NCBI GenBank assembly: GCA_963854735.1
Contig: OY978106.1
Location: forward strand, 868,001-932,000
Length of the DNA: 64,000 nucleotides
DNA from: Marvania coccoides
Taxonomy: Eukaryota > Chlorophyta > Trebouxiophyceae > Chlorellales > Chlorellaceae
Direction of reading: 5' to 3'
The notes under the pieces are model-generated. The model was not told the DNA's origin, did not search any database, and worked only from the letters and a program-made list of their open reading frames with translations. The position numbers and the translations under genes were made by a program. Shown here in pieces: positions 1-10,628 of the stretch (position 1 is its first letter; every line of letters starts with the position of its first letter).

Positions 1-7
1 TCTCGCA

Positions 8-3000
8 ATGGGGGAGGACGCGACCAAAGAAAATTCTGCAGCGCAACCACGCCCCCAGCTCGGCACCTTCAAGCGCCCGCAGTTCAAAGCCCCTGGCTTA
101 GCCTCGACCGCGGGGCCAGCTCAAAAAAAATTGGCTACCACAGCGAAGCCTTCAGGCAAGCCCATCGCCTCCCTGCCCCAGGCCGTCAACCCCCTACCGC
201 CACCAGCAGCAGGGTCGCACGACTACTTTTCCGTGCTCTACACCAAGTACCAGCCTACTAAGAAACTTCGAAAGAACAAAAAATTCAACGATGGGGTGTT
301 AGGCATCGCGCCAGGCAACAAAGCCTCGCTGTACGACGCCGAGGGCAAGCAGGTGGCTGATTCCACGCTGCGGGGGTACGACGCTGCCAGCATGGGCAAC
401 GGCAGCCAAGTGGTACAAGCTTTCTATTTAAATTTAACTAATGTCTTCCTTCATCTAAAATCGTTTATAAAAGTTTTCTTGCCCCTCTTTTTGAAACAGA
501 TCATGGGCAACTGGGAGGTGGAGATTGATGAACCCCTCCTCGAAGCCAAGTTCCGCAGTGGAGAGGCCTTCCTCAAATCCTCCGGCCCTCCTCCCCCCGC
601 CTCCTCCGAAATCGCCGAAAATTCCATCTCTGCCTCCCTCACCGCCTGCACCCTGCCTGCTCCCCTCCGCCGCCCGCTCCTCCCCCAATCGTCTGCCCCT
701 TTCAAGCGCCCCACAGGCGGCACCGCCCCAGGCCCCCGCCCTGGGCGCCCCAGGCCCCCGCAACAGCTCCACGACCCCACCGCCGCTGACGCTGTGGTCC
801 TGAACGCAGCGCAGTGGCAAGGTGGTGTCGGCGGGGGTGCTGACACGTGCGCTGTGGTGCTGGACCCCCTGCTGGCGCGCCAAATGCGGCCCCATCAGAT
901 CGAGGGCGTCAAATTTTTGTACGACTGCGTAGCGGGCATCCGCGACCCCAACCAGCTGGGCGCCATCCTGGCCGACGCCATGGGGCTAGGCAAGACTCTC
1001 ACAACGCTGGCCTTGGTGTGGACGCTGCTCCGCCAGGGCCGCCAAGGCCGGCCCACCGTGCAAAAGGCCATCGTCGTCGCCCCCTCCTCCCTCACGCGCA
1101 ACTGGGCCGCCGAGGCGCGAAAGTGGCTGGGCGACGAGCGGCTCCGCACCGTCATAATCCCTCCCGGCCCTGAAGGCGCCGCTGCCGCCAACTCCTTCAA
1201 GCACGGCTCGGTGACCCGAGTGGCCATCGCTTCCTACGATACCCTGCGCCAGCACGCGCAGGCGCTGGCCGGCTGTGCCGGAATTCTGGTCGCAGACGAA
1301 GGCCACCGCCTGAAGAGCGCCCAAGGCAACAAAACTATTTCAGCGCTGCTCGCGCTGGGCTGCCCCCGCCGCGTCATCCTCACGGGGACCCCGCTGCAGA
1401 ACAACCTGTCGGAGTTCTTCGCGATGGTAGACTTCGTGTGTCCCGAGGATCTCGGCACGCTTTCCACCTTCAACCGAGTTTTTGCGGCGCCGATCGCCCG
1501 CTCCCGCGAGAAGGGCGCCGGCGAAGAGGACCGCGCCCTGGGCAACGCGCGGTCCTCCGAGCTGGCGCGTCGCGTGGAGGCTTTCGTGCTGCGGCGTGGC
1601 GCGGAGATCAACGCGGCGTACCTACCGCCGCTCAGCTCGTTTGTGGTGTTCTGCCGCCCCTCGCAGCTGCAGCTGCGCCTGCTTAGCGGCGCGCTGGGGT
1701 CGAACAGCGTGCGGGGACTGCTGGGCGCCACCGGCTCCGACTTTGGGGACCAGGTAAAAAGCTTGGTTGTTAGTTAAATGTTTTTTCTACTCCTCATTTT
1801 TTTATTTAACTAGTTCCGAACAGCACCCGCGAAAAAATCCTGGGGAGCCCTCGAGTTGTACCCTAAAACCACTTTTTCTATTATAATTATCCCCTTTCCA
1901 TTTGTTTATTTCAACGCCATAATATAACTCTGCTTACACAGGTGCTGTCTGTGCTGACCAACCTGCGCAAGATCTGCAACCACCCGACGCTCTATGACAA
2001 GCCAGGAGGCACCGACGACTTTGACGCTCTGCCACTGCCCGAAGGAGAAGGAGAGACCCTCTCAGAAGAAGACCCATCCCTTTCCGGCAAGATGGCCACC
2101 CTGATGGTGCTGCTGCAGCGCATCGTGGGCAGCGGCGGCGACTCTGGCAGCAGCGGCCGGTGTGTGGTGGTAAGCCAGAGCACGGCGATGCTGGATCTGG
2201 TGGGGAGGCAGTGCGTGGCGCAGGGGTGGTCTACGGTGCGCATCGATGGGTCCACGGATCCCTCCAAGCGCCAAGACATCGTGGATTCGTTCAACCGCCA
2301 CTGTGAGCGCCAAAACTTTTTCCCACTTGTTTTCCCTTCCTGTCTGTCCTGTTTTCAATTTTTAATACATCAAAATATTATGCAGTTTTTGGAAATGAAT
2401 AAAGCAATTAATCAAAACAAAACTCGTATTTTTTTCATTCAGGCGTGGGGCAGATTTTCCTGCTCTCAACTACGGCCGGCGGCGCGGGGCTCAACCTGGT
2501 GGGCGCGTCAAAACTGATACTTGTCGACTTGCACTGGAACCCGGCCATGGACGCTCAAGCAATGGCTCGGGTGTGGCGGGACGGCCAAAAATCTCCCTGC
2601 ATGGTTTACCGACTCGTCACCACCGGAACCCTGGAAGAAAAGGTGTACCAGCGGCAGAAAGCGAAGGGCGACATCGCCGCGGTGACGGTGGGCGAGGGTG
2701 CGGCGGGCGGGGCTGCGGCCAAGAATAAAGGAATGTTTTCAAAAGAGGAGCTGCGGCAGCTGTTTCAGGTGCGCACCGACACCGCCTGCGATACTGCGGA
2801 GGTGCTGGGCGCGGAGAACTTTGCTGACGTGAGCGGCGGGTGCGAAGACGCGCCACTGAAGGCTGCAATAGAGGCCGGCCTGGTGAGCTTCGTGGCTGTG
2901 GAAAAGCAGCACGGCGCAGCCGTGCAGGCTGCCCAGGCGATTGCTGATCCGGTGACGACGGTGGGAGAGCCCAGTGGCAGTGGAGAGGTCAGCGCGGAGA

Positions 3001-3083
3001 AAGGGAAGGGGGATTCCTCCTACGGCGCTGCCAGCAGAGACAGTGCGGACCAGCTGGAGGTGGGGGACGAAGACGAGTGGTGA
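8..3083 (+). CDS. RAD54B: RAD54B-like SNF2-family recombination ATPase
   Basis: Nuclear DNA-dependent translocase that assists Rad51 in homologous recombination. Proposed exons are 8-412, 500-1753, 1942-2302 and 2443-3083, giving 886 residues. The N-terminal part carries the RAD54B-type segment (HDYFSVLYTKYQP to GNWEVEIDEPL). The helicase core follows: Walker A DAMGLGKT (about residue 293), DEGH box (about 399), LTGTPLQNNLSEF, then the C-terminal lobe with STTAGGAGLNLVGA and the arginine-containing motif MARVWRDGQK. The C-terminal tail is acidic and low in complexity. The first intron (413-499) is 87 bases and has no in-frame stop, so retention would keep the frame. The second intron carries an element shared with another gene. 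The ATG at 8 is the first visible; an upstream exon outside the window cannot be excluded. RAD54 proper is the alternative, but the N-terminal segment favours RAD54B. Confidence 0.88.
1821..1863 (+). repeat. Intronic element shared with the intron at 36385-36428
   Basis: This stretch in the middle of RAD54B intron 2 starts CAGCACCCGCG and runs through AATCCTGGGG to GAGTTGT. It matches 36385-36428, inside intron 1 of the MYND gene, at roughly nine of ten positions. Both copies lie in the sense orientation and a similar distance from the 5' splice site. The flanking intron sequence is unrelated. It could be a small dispersed repeat, an introner-like remnant or a structured intronic RNA. I recognise no known RNA family. 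Confidence 0.6.
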
Positions 3084-3327
3084 AAACTAACGAGCGCCAG
3101 ATGTGTACTGTATCAATGCTAATTAAATCTTGAGAGAAAATGAATGCGTGAATGATAAAAATGGATTATTAAAAAGCCCAAATTATTGGTACACCGTTCA
3201 CATATATTTATTCAATTTGATCAGTACGCTCGCAGTTATCACGAGAAAAAGAAACCTTTAATGGAAGATTCATGCAATGAGAAAATTTAAATGCCATATA
3301 TATAAAATAAATAACGGATAATTATTT

Positions 3328-4756
3328 TTATCGCAGCATACTAGGGATTAACTCATAAAGGTTATTTACCACCTGATCAGGGATTCCCATTCTGACGATG
3401 TCGGGGAAGAACAGCGCGTCGCCCAACAAAAGGAGCAGAGAGAGCGTTAGCGGAACAGCCATTATTGCAGGCATCGCCAAGCCTCGCTGGCGCAGCTGCC
3501 GCCGCATCATGGACTCGGCGACAATCAGGGGACCTGTAATTAGCAATAAATTGAGGATTTGTAATGATAAAAGCTGCGTGGCATCAGATGTTTTTTTTTT
3601 TTTTTTTTTTTTGTTCGCTTTTCTTTTCCCCCGCTTACCTTGAACTGTGAAAAATGCCATCCAATATCCCGACGCTCGCCCCCTCAAATATATAATGAAC
3701 AGCTCGTGCATGAAGCCAGAGCACGCGAAGGACGCGCAGAGTGCCGCTGCTCGCCGTTTGAACGAAAACTTGGCGATATTGTCCTCCTCCTCTGCTCCCT
3801 GCTGCTTCACCAACCGGCCCTGAATCCATGACAGTGGCAAGACCAAAATTAAATAAGCACAAATATTGCAAAAATGCGTGGTATATTATATTACTAGCTG
3901 CACTATGTAATGAAACTCGCCGCTATGATGGGGTCGTATACCATGAACCTCATTGTATAGCCGGTATTGAGATTCCACCGCCTACTCCAGTAATCCGTAA
4001 GCGACGAGCTCAAAAATGGGCGGTCAAAGTGTGGCGCCACCTTCAAGCCCAGCAGGCCCATGGACACCACCCCCATACCGTTCATAGTGAGAGCAATGAA
4101 GATGTAGAGTCCGACGGCATAAAGTACTTCTCGCACAAGTCTGGGCAGCGTGGGGGACTGCAACATCGTCAAAATGACTGCCATGACAACGGCTTGGATG
4201 GACAGGACCACTGCGCCGGCTGTGAAGCCCAGCCCTGGCTCGGCCTGGCGGGCGTTTCCAGACTTTGTGGGGCCTTTCTCGGCGGGGGTTGTGAGGACGG
4301 GGGTGATGGGGAGGGAGGCAACGGCAATGAACTGAGGCAGCGTCAGCCATGGCTCGACCAGAGGGCCTCTCCCGACCGCCCAACCGAGCGTCTTGGCGGT
4401 GGAGAAAATGGGCAAGAAAAGAGGGCAGTTGGCTCATTAATTCAAATGAATTTGTGGGTTTCTGCGTATTACGTTGTGATTCACGCGCTATTAGATACCT
4501 TGAAGGTGTTGAGCCACATGAATTGGAGGCCAAGCAGCGCCAACGACACGACCTCCTCAACTGGGAGGAAAAGCGCCGGCGTGAGGAAATTGAGGACGAC
4601 CACGAGTAAAGCGGCGGGTAGCCGGGGTAAACCAGGTTTCAAGTGACGCCGATTGTGAAGAAGAATTGGGCTAAAGATGGAATGGGCAAAAATCAGTCCC
4701 ATTCGATGCATATACGGCCATTGCTGCGCAATGCCGACGAGCTCGTAAGGCAGCAT
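3328..4756 (-). CDS. MBOAT / wax-synthase-like acyltransferase
   Basis: Predicted multi-pass membrane O-acyltransferase of the wax synthase-like (MBOAT_2) group, which transfers fatty acyl groups to alcohol acceptors, usually at the ER. Exons in transcription order are 4499-4756, 3921-4391, 3639-3819 and 3328-3533, giving 371 residues, close to the family length. Family hallmarks are the motif DRPFLSSSLTDYWSRRWN and the active-site histidine segment SGFMHELFIIYL. Hydrophobic segments occur throughout. The intron after VYDPIIA seems to use a GC donor (bases 3920-3919), because this keeps the expected VYDPIIAGRLV; a normal GT donor at about 3941 would remove six residues. The third intron contains a 22-base T run (plus strand). 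The start at 4756 follows a TATA-like AT-rich stretch, but an upstream exon is possible. The acyl acceptor is unknown. Confidence 0.8.
3591..3612. repeat. Homopolymer T run, 22 bases
   Basis: An uninterrupted run of 22 T on the plus strand inside the third intron of the acyltransferase gene (A run in the transcript). Length may be unreliable in the assembly. Confidence 0.9.
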
Positions 4757-5358
4757 TTGGTAAAAAATATTTATATAAATAAAATAAAGACTCTACGCAA
4801 CGATGTCGAGCCAGAAGTATATTGAAGGAGGAAAGCGCTCAAGGCCGAATGGGGTGCCTTTACGCCACGTGCCGCTTACCAACTTACTAAAATACTATTA
4901 TAGATAACAGATCCATGTATCTGGATGGAGCAGGGTGCTGATATGCGCACTCGAGTTCGCTATAAAATTTGAAGTCGTGACATCTCTAGGAAATTTCCTG
5001 CAATGCATCAAACGCGATTTTGCGCAATTGAAAACATCGACTATTGCATTGTATGCGTATGTAGATAGTAAATGCCATATCTTGCTGAGTGGTTAGTTTT
5101 GCTTGACAAACTTTTTCTAAACAAACATCACATTGTGGTCCGCTTCTATTATTTTTTCGCTTTATATCGCCCTTCAGCACTTGATTTTTATTTTTTTATT
5201 TTTGAAGGGAAGCGAGCATCGTTTTTTTTTTGGCTGTTTGAAGTTAAGTTGCCAAATAAAATAAACGAAAAAATTGCATACAAAGAAATATAGAAATACA
5301 AATTGAATAGTATCAGTTTAATTTGAATCAGCTGTTTATATTCATTCTCCAACAATGC
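4757..5358. other. Intergenic, AT-rich, no gene seen
   Basis: Spacer between two minus-strand genes. It should hold the promoter of the acyltransferase gene on its left side (TATA-like TTTATATAAATA on the minus strand near 4765-4785) and the 3' end of the hydrolase gene on its right. Open frames here are short and AT-rich with no recognisable family. Confidence 0.5.
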
Positions 5359-6183
5359 TCAGCTTCGTTCAATCAGCGATGAAACCGCTTCCAAACAAAA
5401 CTCCGCCATCTGCGAGCAATCGCTCTCCCAGAAGTGCCCGTTCCCAGGAAACACCTTCAACAGCAGCGGAGATCCATTCTCACCCCCGCTGCCTCCATCC
5501 AGCACCGCCCGAAGCATACTCGAGCCGCGCATGCTGAATTCACCTCCTGCGCTCTCCTGTTGCTGGGGCGCCAAAACCACCCCTCCCGCTGCCACAACGG
5601 CCTCCTCTAGTTTTGCCTGTTTCGTGTACTGGTCGTCAGACCCCAATAAGAGCAGTCTCGGCACCGTGGTGGCTGCTGCTACGCGTGCAAATGAAGCTTT
5701 TGTGCCCAAAACGCTGCTTAAGCCTCCCAAAGGGAAGCTTATGCCGACGTAGGCTACCAGGCGAGGGTCCTCCAGGGTGTAGCTTGCGATACATGCACCG
5801 AAACTGTAGCCAACGACGACGATGGCGGGAGGGAGGCCGGCTGTAGCTTCACCGTCTTTTTGAAGCTGCTTGGCAACGAAATCAAGGACCAGGTCAATGA
5901 GGTCATCTGCGTCTTGCTGGCCCTTGAGGTTTCGCAACGCGTACTTGCTGCCGCTGGAGCGCCCCACGCCGCGCTGGTTGTACCTCACGACGGCTCCAAA
6001 TGTACCGCTGGCGACCGCTTGGCTGAAAACCTCGGAGACGACGTAGTCGTGCATGGAGCCGCCCAGACCGGAGTAAGGGTGGATGAGGACGAGTCCGTAG
6101 TTGGGTAGGCGCGCCGTGGGCAGCAAGATGAGCTCGACTTCGAGCTCGACGGCAGCGGAGGTTTGCAAGAGGAATACCGGCAT
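5359..6183 (-). CDS. Alpha/beta hydrolase
   Basis: Single-exon enzyme of the alpha/beta hydrolase fold, 274 residues from the preferred ATG at 6183, which has A at -3. An in-frame ATG at 6228 would add 15 residues that look unstructured. The nucleophile elbow is GYSFGA (Ser about residue 139). The acid is likely in LLLGSDDQYT and the catalytic histidine in FPGNGHFWE. The sequence RYNQRGVGRSSGS is the usual oxyanion-side loop of cytosolic serine hydrolases of the YtmA/peptidase S15-like type. No signal peptide is evident. The substrate cannot be told from sequence; it could be an esterase, thioesterase or peptidase. Confidence 0.82.
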   Translation of the reverse strand: MPVFLLQTSAAVELEVELILLPTARLPNYGLVLIHPYSGLGGSMHDYVVSEVFSQAVASGTFGAVVRYNQRGVGRSSGSKYALRNLKGQQDADDLIDLVLDFVAKQLQKDGEATAGLPPAIVVVGYSFGACIASYTLEDPRLVAYVGISFPLGGLSSVLGTKASFARVAAATTVPRLLLLGSDDQYTKQAKLEEAVVAAGGVVLAPQQQESAGGEFSMRGSSMLRAVLDGGSGGENGSPLLLKVFPGNGHFWESDCSQMAEFCLEAVSSLIERS

Positions 6184-6403
6184 TGTTAAACGTGAAAATG
6201 AAGTGGGGGGTGGGAAATAAATCCACAAGTCGATTGTAATATTTTCGACGACTTAAAGAGCCATCAGATGCCAAATAGATTAATTAATCTTTGTTCCGGA
6301 AAAGATGCTTTATCACTCAAGCACGCTGCTTAAGCCGGAGCCAATACGCCGCTTGGACGAAATTAGATTGGCGCACAATGCAAGTGAGCAGGGGCTCTCA
6401 TTG

Positions 6404-6423
6404 CCCCCCCCCCCCCCCCCCCC
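6404..6423. repeat. Homopolymer C run, 20 bases
   Basis: Twenty consecutive C in the 320-base spacer between the divergent hydrolase and WDR18 genes. Apart from this run the spacer is AT-rich, with TATA-like sequence just before the WDR18 start. Similar C runs lie in introns at 13529-13550, 41226-41244 and 59611-59630. Confidence 0.9.
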
Positions 6424-6503
6424 AAAGTCAAAAGTTGGACGGTCCAAACACCGGCCTCTAAATTAAAGAGTTTTTACTCAAGTATATTAAAAATATATAT
6501 GAA

Positions 6504-8072
6504 ATGGATCAGCAAGTGCTGCTTGTTGCGTCTAGTAAGGCGGACACCAACTTGACTGCTTGGTGAGGAGAACATTCGCATGCAAAAATGGCAGCAAAAA
6601 ATGCTCAATTAATTCACTTATTGGCCATCCGTATGCACCAGTTCATCTGAATTAATGCATTAAATTTGCGACCATTTGAAAATCTCGCAGGGATGTGCGC
6701 ACCGGCACTGCACTGACGACGTACAAGACCAACGCCTCTGCAGCCAACGGCATCGCCTTGCTCGGCAGCGACTACCTCATCACTTCGCAGCACATCAAGC
6801 CCGCCCTGCACGTCTGGACCTGGCACAAGGTACGCTCTTTTAATGGAGAATCACATATACACACAAAACACTTTTCAACGCCTCGTTTTTGTTACATTTG
6901 TAAACTTAAACCGGCTGCAGGACCAAGTGCACCAACGCAGTTTCCCTCCGGAGGCTATAACGGCGCTGGCCTGCACCAAAGACGGCGCGTACCTCGCAGG
7001 TGGCGGCGTTTCTGGTGCTGTCCACATCTGGGAGACGACTTCTGGACGTTTGCTGCGCAGCTGGCCCTGCCACTACAAAAAGGTAACATCCCTAGCGTTC
7101 ACCGACGGCGGGCGGGAGCTGGTGACCGGCGGAGAGGACACTTTAGTCACTGCCTGGTTGTTGGCCGAAGTTTTGGACTCTGCAGCCCCACTGCCGCAGC
7201 TGGGCGGTGCCACGCTGACGCCTTTGCACTCCTGGAGCGACCACACGCTGCCGGTGACAGCTGTGGCCGTCGGCGCGGGCGTTAACGCGCCGTTGGTGTT
7301 TTCAGCAAGCGCTGATCGCACGTTAAAAATTCGAGTGCTGGGCTCGGGGGCGGTGCTGCGGTCGGTGGTGCTGCCGTCCCCGCTCACCGCTATCGCGCTG
7401 GACCCAGGGGAGCACGCGGTGTACGTCGCGTCCTCCCACGGCACAATTTTCGACGTTTCCTTGATCGGAGAGAGCAGTACATCCAATGCAGACGCAGAGG
7501 CAAGGGATTACGCGACCCTCGAGGGGCACACCGCCGCGGTGACGTGTTTAGCCATGACTCTGGATGGGGCGCACCTGGCGTCAGGCAGTGAGGATGGCTC
7601 AGTCTCAGTTTGGGATTTGAGAAGTCGGCAGCCGATACGGACGCTTACGTCACCCGCCAAGGGCCCTGTGTCGGGTTTATTGGTATTGGATAGACCCCGG
7701 TTCATGCCAGCGGGAGTGGGGGCCAGCGGGGCGGGGGGGAAGAAAGGACCGACCAGAGTTCAACCGCTGGCCCAGCTGAGCAAATATCCCGGAGCTGCGG
7801 GGCAGCTGAAGCCGTGGGAGGGAGGCCTGGTGGTGCTAGACGGGAGTGCGATGGAGGTGGAGGAGGAAGAGGAGGGTGGTTGGCGAACAGAGGAGGGGAA
7901 GGAGGGTGGAAAAGTCGTAGCAGTGGAGACGGTAGGAGCAGGAGAGGGCGATGTGGCGGCTGAGATGGCGGCACTGCGGGAGGAGAACGCGAGGTTGAAA
8001 GAACAGGCGGAGCGGGCGATGGCTTTGGCGCAGGAATGGGGCGCACGAAAGCAACAGCAACTTCTCGGTTGA
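6504..8072 (+). CDS. WDR18: WDR18/IPI3-type WD40 protein of the Rix1 (PELP1-TEX10) complex
   Basis: WD-repeat subunit expected in the nucleolar complex that processes pre-60S ribosomes (Ipi3 in yeast, RID3 in plants). Exons are 6504-6562, 6691-6829 and 6921-8072, giving 449 residues. The 59-base first exon ends in TG and splices to G-GAT-GTG, forming the expected TAWDVRTG. Family-specific motifs follow: VTGGEDTLVTAW, LHSWSDHTLPVTAV, FSASADRTLKI and LASGSEDGSVSVWDL. The C-terminus has an acidic linker and a short coiled coil (MAALREENARLKEQ), as in other members. AT-rich TATA-like sequence (TATATTAAAAATATATAT) lies directly before the ATG. Assignment to the WDR18/IPI3 group is firm; complex membership is inferred from the family. 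Confidence 0.9.
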
Positions 8073-8416
8073 TTGTTCAAGGAAAAATGCTTTGTAAAAC
8101 TGTCGAATCGAGTTTTCAACAATATAATATATATAATATAATATAGGCAAGAGCGGAGTACTCCTGTTTTCTTTGCATGCAACGCTGCGAAGCATACATT
8201 ATTTTCGAAATTTAATCAAGCATCTCTATTCAAAAAAAAAAAAAAAAACATTCGATGCCTGCCGGGGAATGGCAGGTGGCAGGGGCGACAGGAGGAAGGC
8301 GAAAGCATAAAAAAACAGGAGGTACGCAGCTTTGAAAGCATGCTCCAATTAATTCTATTCCACCGCCGCCGGGCCACCGCTCACTCTGCATCAAATTCGC
8401 ACTAGTTGCAGGCTTC
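8073..8416. other. Spacer between two same-strand genes
   Basis: 344 bases between WDR18 and the SRR1-like gene. It contains an AT-rich 3' flank, a run of 17 A at 8232-8248 and a moderately GC-rich stretch before the next ATG. No gene seen. Confidence 0.5.
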
Positions 8417-9130
8417 ATGGTCGCAGACGCACCGGCTGCCCCGCCAGTCCCCACCGAAAAGTCAATCGCAAGGCACAAGGAGGCCGTTGAAACCGCTGGC
8501 AGAGAACTTTCCTCCTCGCCTTTTTATGCTGCTCTCAGCTCCCTCCTTCAATCCGCCCAAATCCCCATTTGTGCCGCCCAACCGCTGCTCCCGTCAATGC
8601 GGCACCTGGTGGTCTACGGATTAGGTTCATTAGACCAACCAGGCGCAGTTCACATACGATACCAGCTTGCCCTCGCCTGCCGCCTTTCTTCCTTACTTTC
8701 CAGCTTGGAAACCACTCCAGAGGCGTTCGACCCCGCGTTCACGCCTCACGACCACGCTGTACTACCTCTCCTTTCTTTTTGCGTGTGCCCTGTCAACGAG
8801 GGGGGCAGGAGGGTGGCCAGCCAGCCGACTTTCTTTTTCATGCCTCACTGCGAAGCTGAACTCACGGACGCGCTGCTGCAGGCCAACGAGGAGGCAAAGA
8901 CGCTCTTGAACGTGGTCATTTTGGGGAATTCATTTGAAATGTATCGAGAACGGTGGGGGGCGGCAGCGGCAGGGGGCGGAAACAATAATAATCAGCAGCG
9001 GCGGAGGCCAGACACGCTCCTGCGGCTGTGCAGCGAAGGGAAGGTGGTGGAGACGCCGGTGCCCGAGAATGGCTTCCCGGTAACGTCTGCTTTTAACGAT
9101 ATGAGTCTCCACTGGTTCAGAAATTCATGA
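8417..9130 (+). CDS. SRR1-domain protein
   Basis: Single-exon gene, 237 residues, with the SRR1 domain named after Arabidopsis SENSITIVITY TO RED LIGHT REDUCED 1 (phytochrome B signalling and clock) and its fungal homologues. Visible hallmarks are LVVYGLGSL followed by RYQLALACRLSSLL, the FDP segment before an acidic/hydrophobic stretch, TFFFMPHCEAELTDALLQAN, and LGNSF. A Gly/Asn-rich insertion sits near residues 181-195, and the C-terminus FNDMSLHWF matches the usual F-ND-s-lHwF ending. Biochemical activity is not known for the family, so role in this alga (light or clock signalling, haem regulation) is inference only. Confidence 0.88.
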   Translation: MVADAPAAPPVPTEKSIARHKEAVETAGRELSSSPFYAALSSLLQSAQIPICAAQPLLPSMRHLVVYGLGSLDQPGAVHIRYQLALACRLSSLLSSLETTPEAFDPAFTPHDHAVLPLLSFCVCPVNEGGRRVASQPTFFFMPHCEAELTDALLQANEEAKTLLNVVILGNSFEMYRERWGAAAAGGGNNNNQQRRRPDTLLRLCSEGKVVETPVPENGFPVTSAFNDMSLHWFRNS

Positions 9131-9305
9131 TTTTTCACTTTCATCACAATAATAAAATAAATAAACGTCAAGAATTAGTAATTATCAACGCGTCTTAAAA
9201 TGTGAAAATAATTGACACTGTTCATGTAAATTCATTCATTCATTAGCATCAACTACTGCACTCAACAAATAATTACAACTTTCAGACGGACTTCCACTGT
9301 CCAAG

Positions 9306-10628
9306 TTAGAAGCCCACTACAGCCTCCCCCGGCCGCTGTGCTCCACCATCCCTTCCCGCAGGGATCAGACTCTCTTGCCGCACAGGCGGGTCCAGCCCTC
9401 CAGAAGCCACCACCGCCGCCGCCTTTGCCGTCATCACTCCTGCCGCCGCCGCTGCTAAATTTGCTTTGGCCATGAGCTGCTGGGTCGCGGCGGGGATGGA
9501 GGGCGACGGGGGATGGCGTTTTGGGGTCAGTCCCATGCCTGCGGGCGCCCCCCACAGCGGCTGCGTGGGCCAGCGGTAGCTCCGCCCCTTTTCGCCGATG
9601 CGCTCGCTGCCGAGGATGCGGCGCACCTGTTCGACTTGTACCTGCGTCTGCGGGGAGCGCACGTTCTGCGGGTACTTGCGCACGTCGTGCAGCGCCTGGG
9701 TGTAGTCCAGCGCGGTGGCGGTGGTCAGTCCGTACAGCCTGGCCAGCATCACCGCCACCTGGAATGAAAACAAAATTTTGTGTGCGTGTGTGTTTTGTCA
9801 ACAAATACCCCCACGGTGTTACCGGGTATATGGAACCAGTTGTTATCGATGTATAACATTTGTATTAAAATCATGGAGGTATTAGAAAATATTGCTGATC
9901 AAATGCCGTACCAGGGTCCCTGTCCTGCCATGTCCGCCCCAGCAGTGAATGTACAGTCGCTCCCCGTCCAAAATGCGCTGGCAGCAGTCGTCTGCCAGGC
10001 GGCTCAGGGCGTAGTCCGAGGTGACGCTTCCATCCACGATGGGCAGGTGCAGCAAGTCCAACCGCTTTTGAGAAATTTTGGGGTTGGCGGAGTTGCGGGC
10101 AGAGACCAACAGGCGCTGCGCGTCCTTCACGTAAGGGCGCAGGGCCTGTCCCGAGCGCCAGGCGGTTTCGGGAGAGTTGAGAGAGAACTCCGCTTGCAGG
10201 CACACGAAAGTGTCGACGCCCAGCTCCAGGATGGCGGAGAGAATGGCCTCGGTGTCGGCATCGTCTGCCGACGCAGGGTACCTAGAGTACAAAATAAATA
10301 AATTTAGGTACGGTGTTGATATTGATCTCAAAGATTGTATGTAAAACCTGAAACCTGAAACCTTGGGTGTGAAGTGGTTGTAAATTCCCAGACCCATCCT
10401 GCCGCTCGATCTCCCAGGGGCACTCCCCCGAGGGCAGATCGAGCACCAGAGGGTTTTGGTCTGGCGACAACAACTTGCTGAGTTAGGGACATTATGAAGT
10501 GGTAGAAAATTTACTCACGCTCCCGCCAACACCCGGCCCATGATAACCCAGTTACTCCAAGGGGTGGGGCCCCGATAATTTAATGGGCATGGAATTGGGG
10601 GCAAAGGTGGGAGCAGGCGCGTCTCCAT
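9306..10628 (-). CDS. Cysteine-based protein phosphatase (dual-specificity/PTP-like)
   Basis: Exons in transcription order are 10519-10628, 9912-10281 and 9306-9758, giving 310 residues. The start ATG at 10628 opens METRLLPPL and leads in frame to GPTPWSNWVIMGRVLAGAYP. The active site is IHCWGGHGRTGT (Cys about residue 151, Arg six after), split from VAVMLARLYGL by the second intron. LYGLTTATALDYTQALHD follows. The Ala-rich C-terminal tail is low in complexity. A second, overlapping frame upstream (10552-10752) also looks coding-like (FERTKPPPRR, YHLLQDPNRYGD), so the 5' end may be longer or alternatively spliced. The first intron contains a GC-rich patch and a short AAACCTG tandem. Substrate unknown. 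Confidence 0.8.
10335..10362 (+). repeat. Truncated repeat tail (AAACCTG units)
   Basis: Within intron 1 of the phosphatase gene, the sequence TTGTATGTAAAACCTGAAACC carries two and a half AAACCTG units. The lead-in TATGTAAAACC is the same as at the tail of the dispersed repeat copy at 21015-21415, so this is probably a 5'-truncated copy of that element. Confidence 0.55.

Noticed and set aside
3828..4646. Plus-strand open frame of 272 codons across the acyltransferase gene
   Set aside because: Antisense to exons whose minus-strand translation has clear family motifs; the plus frame has none.
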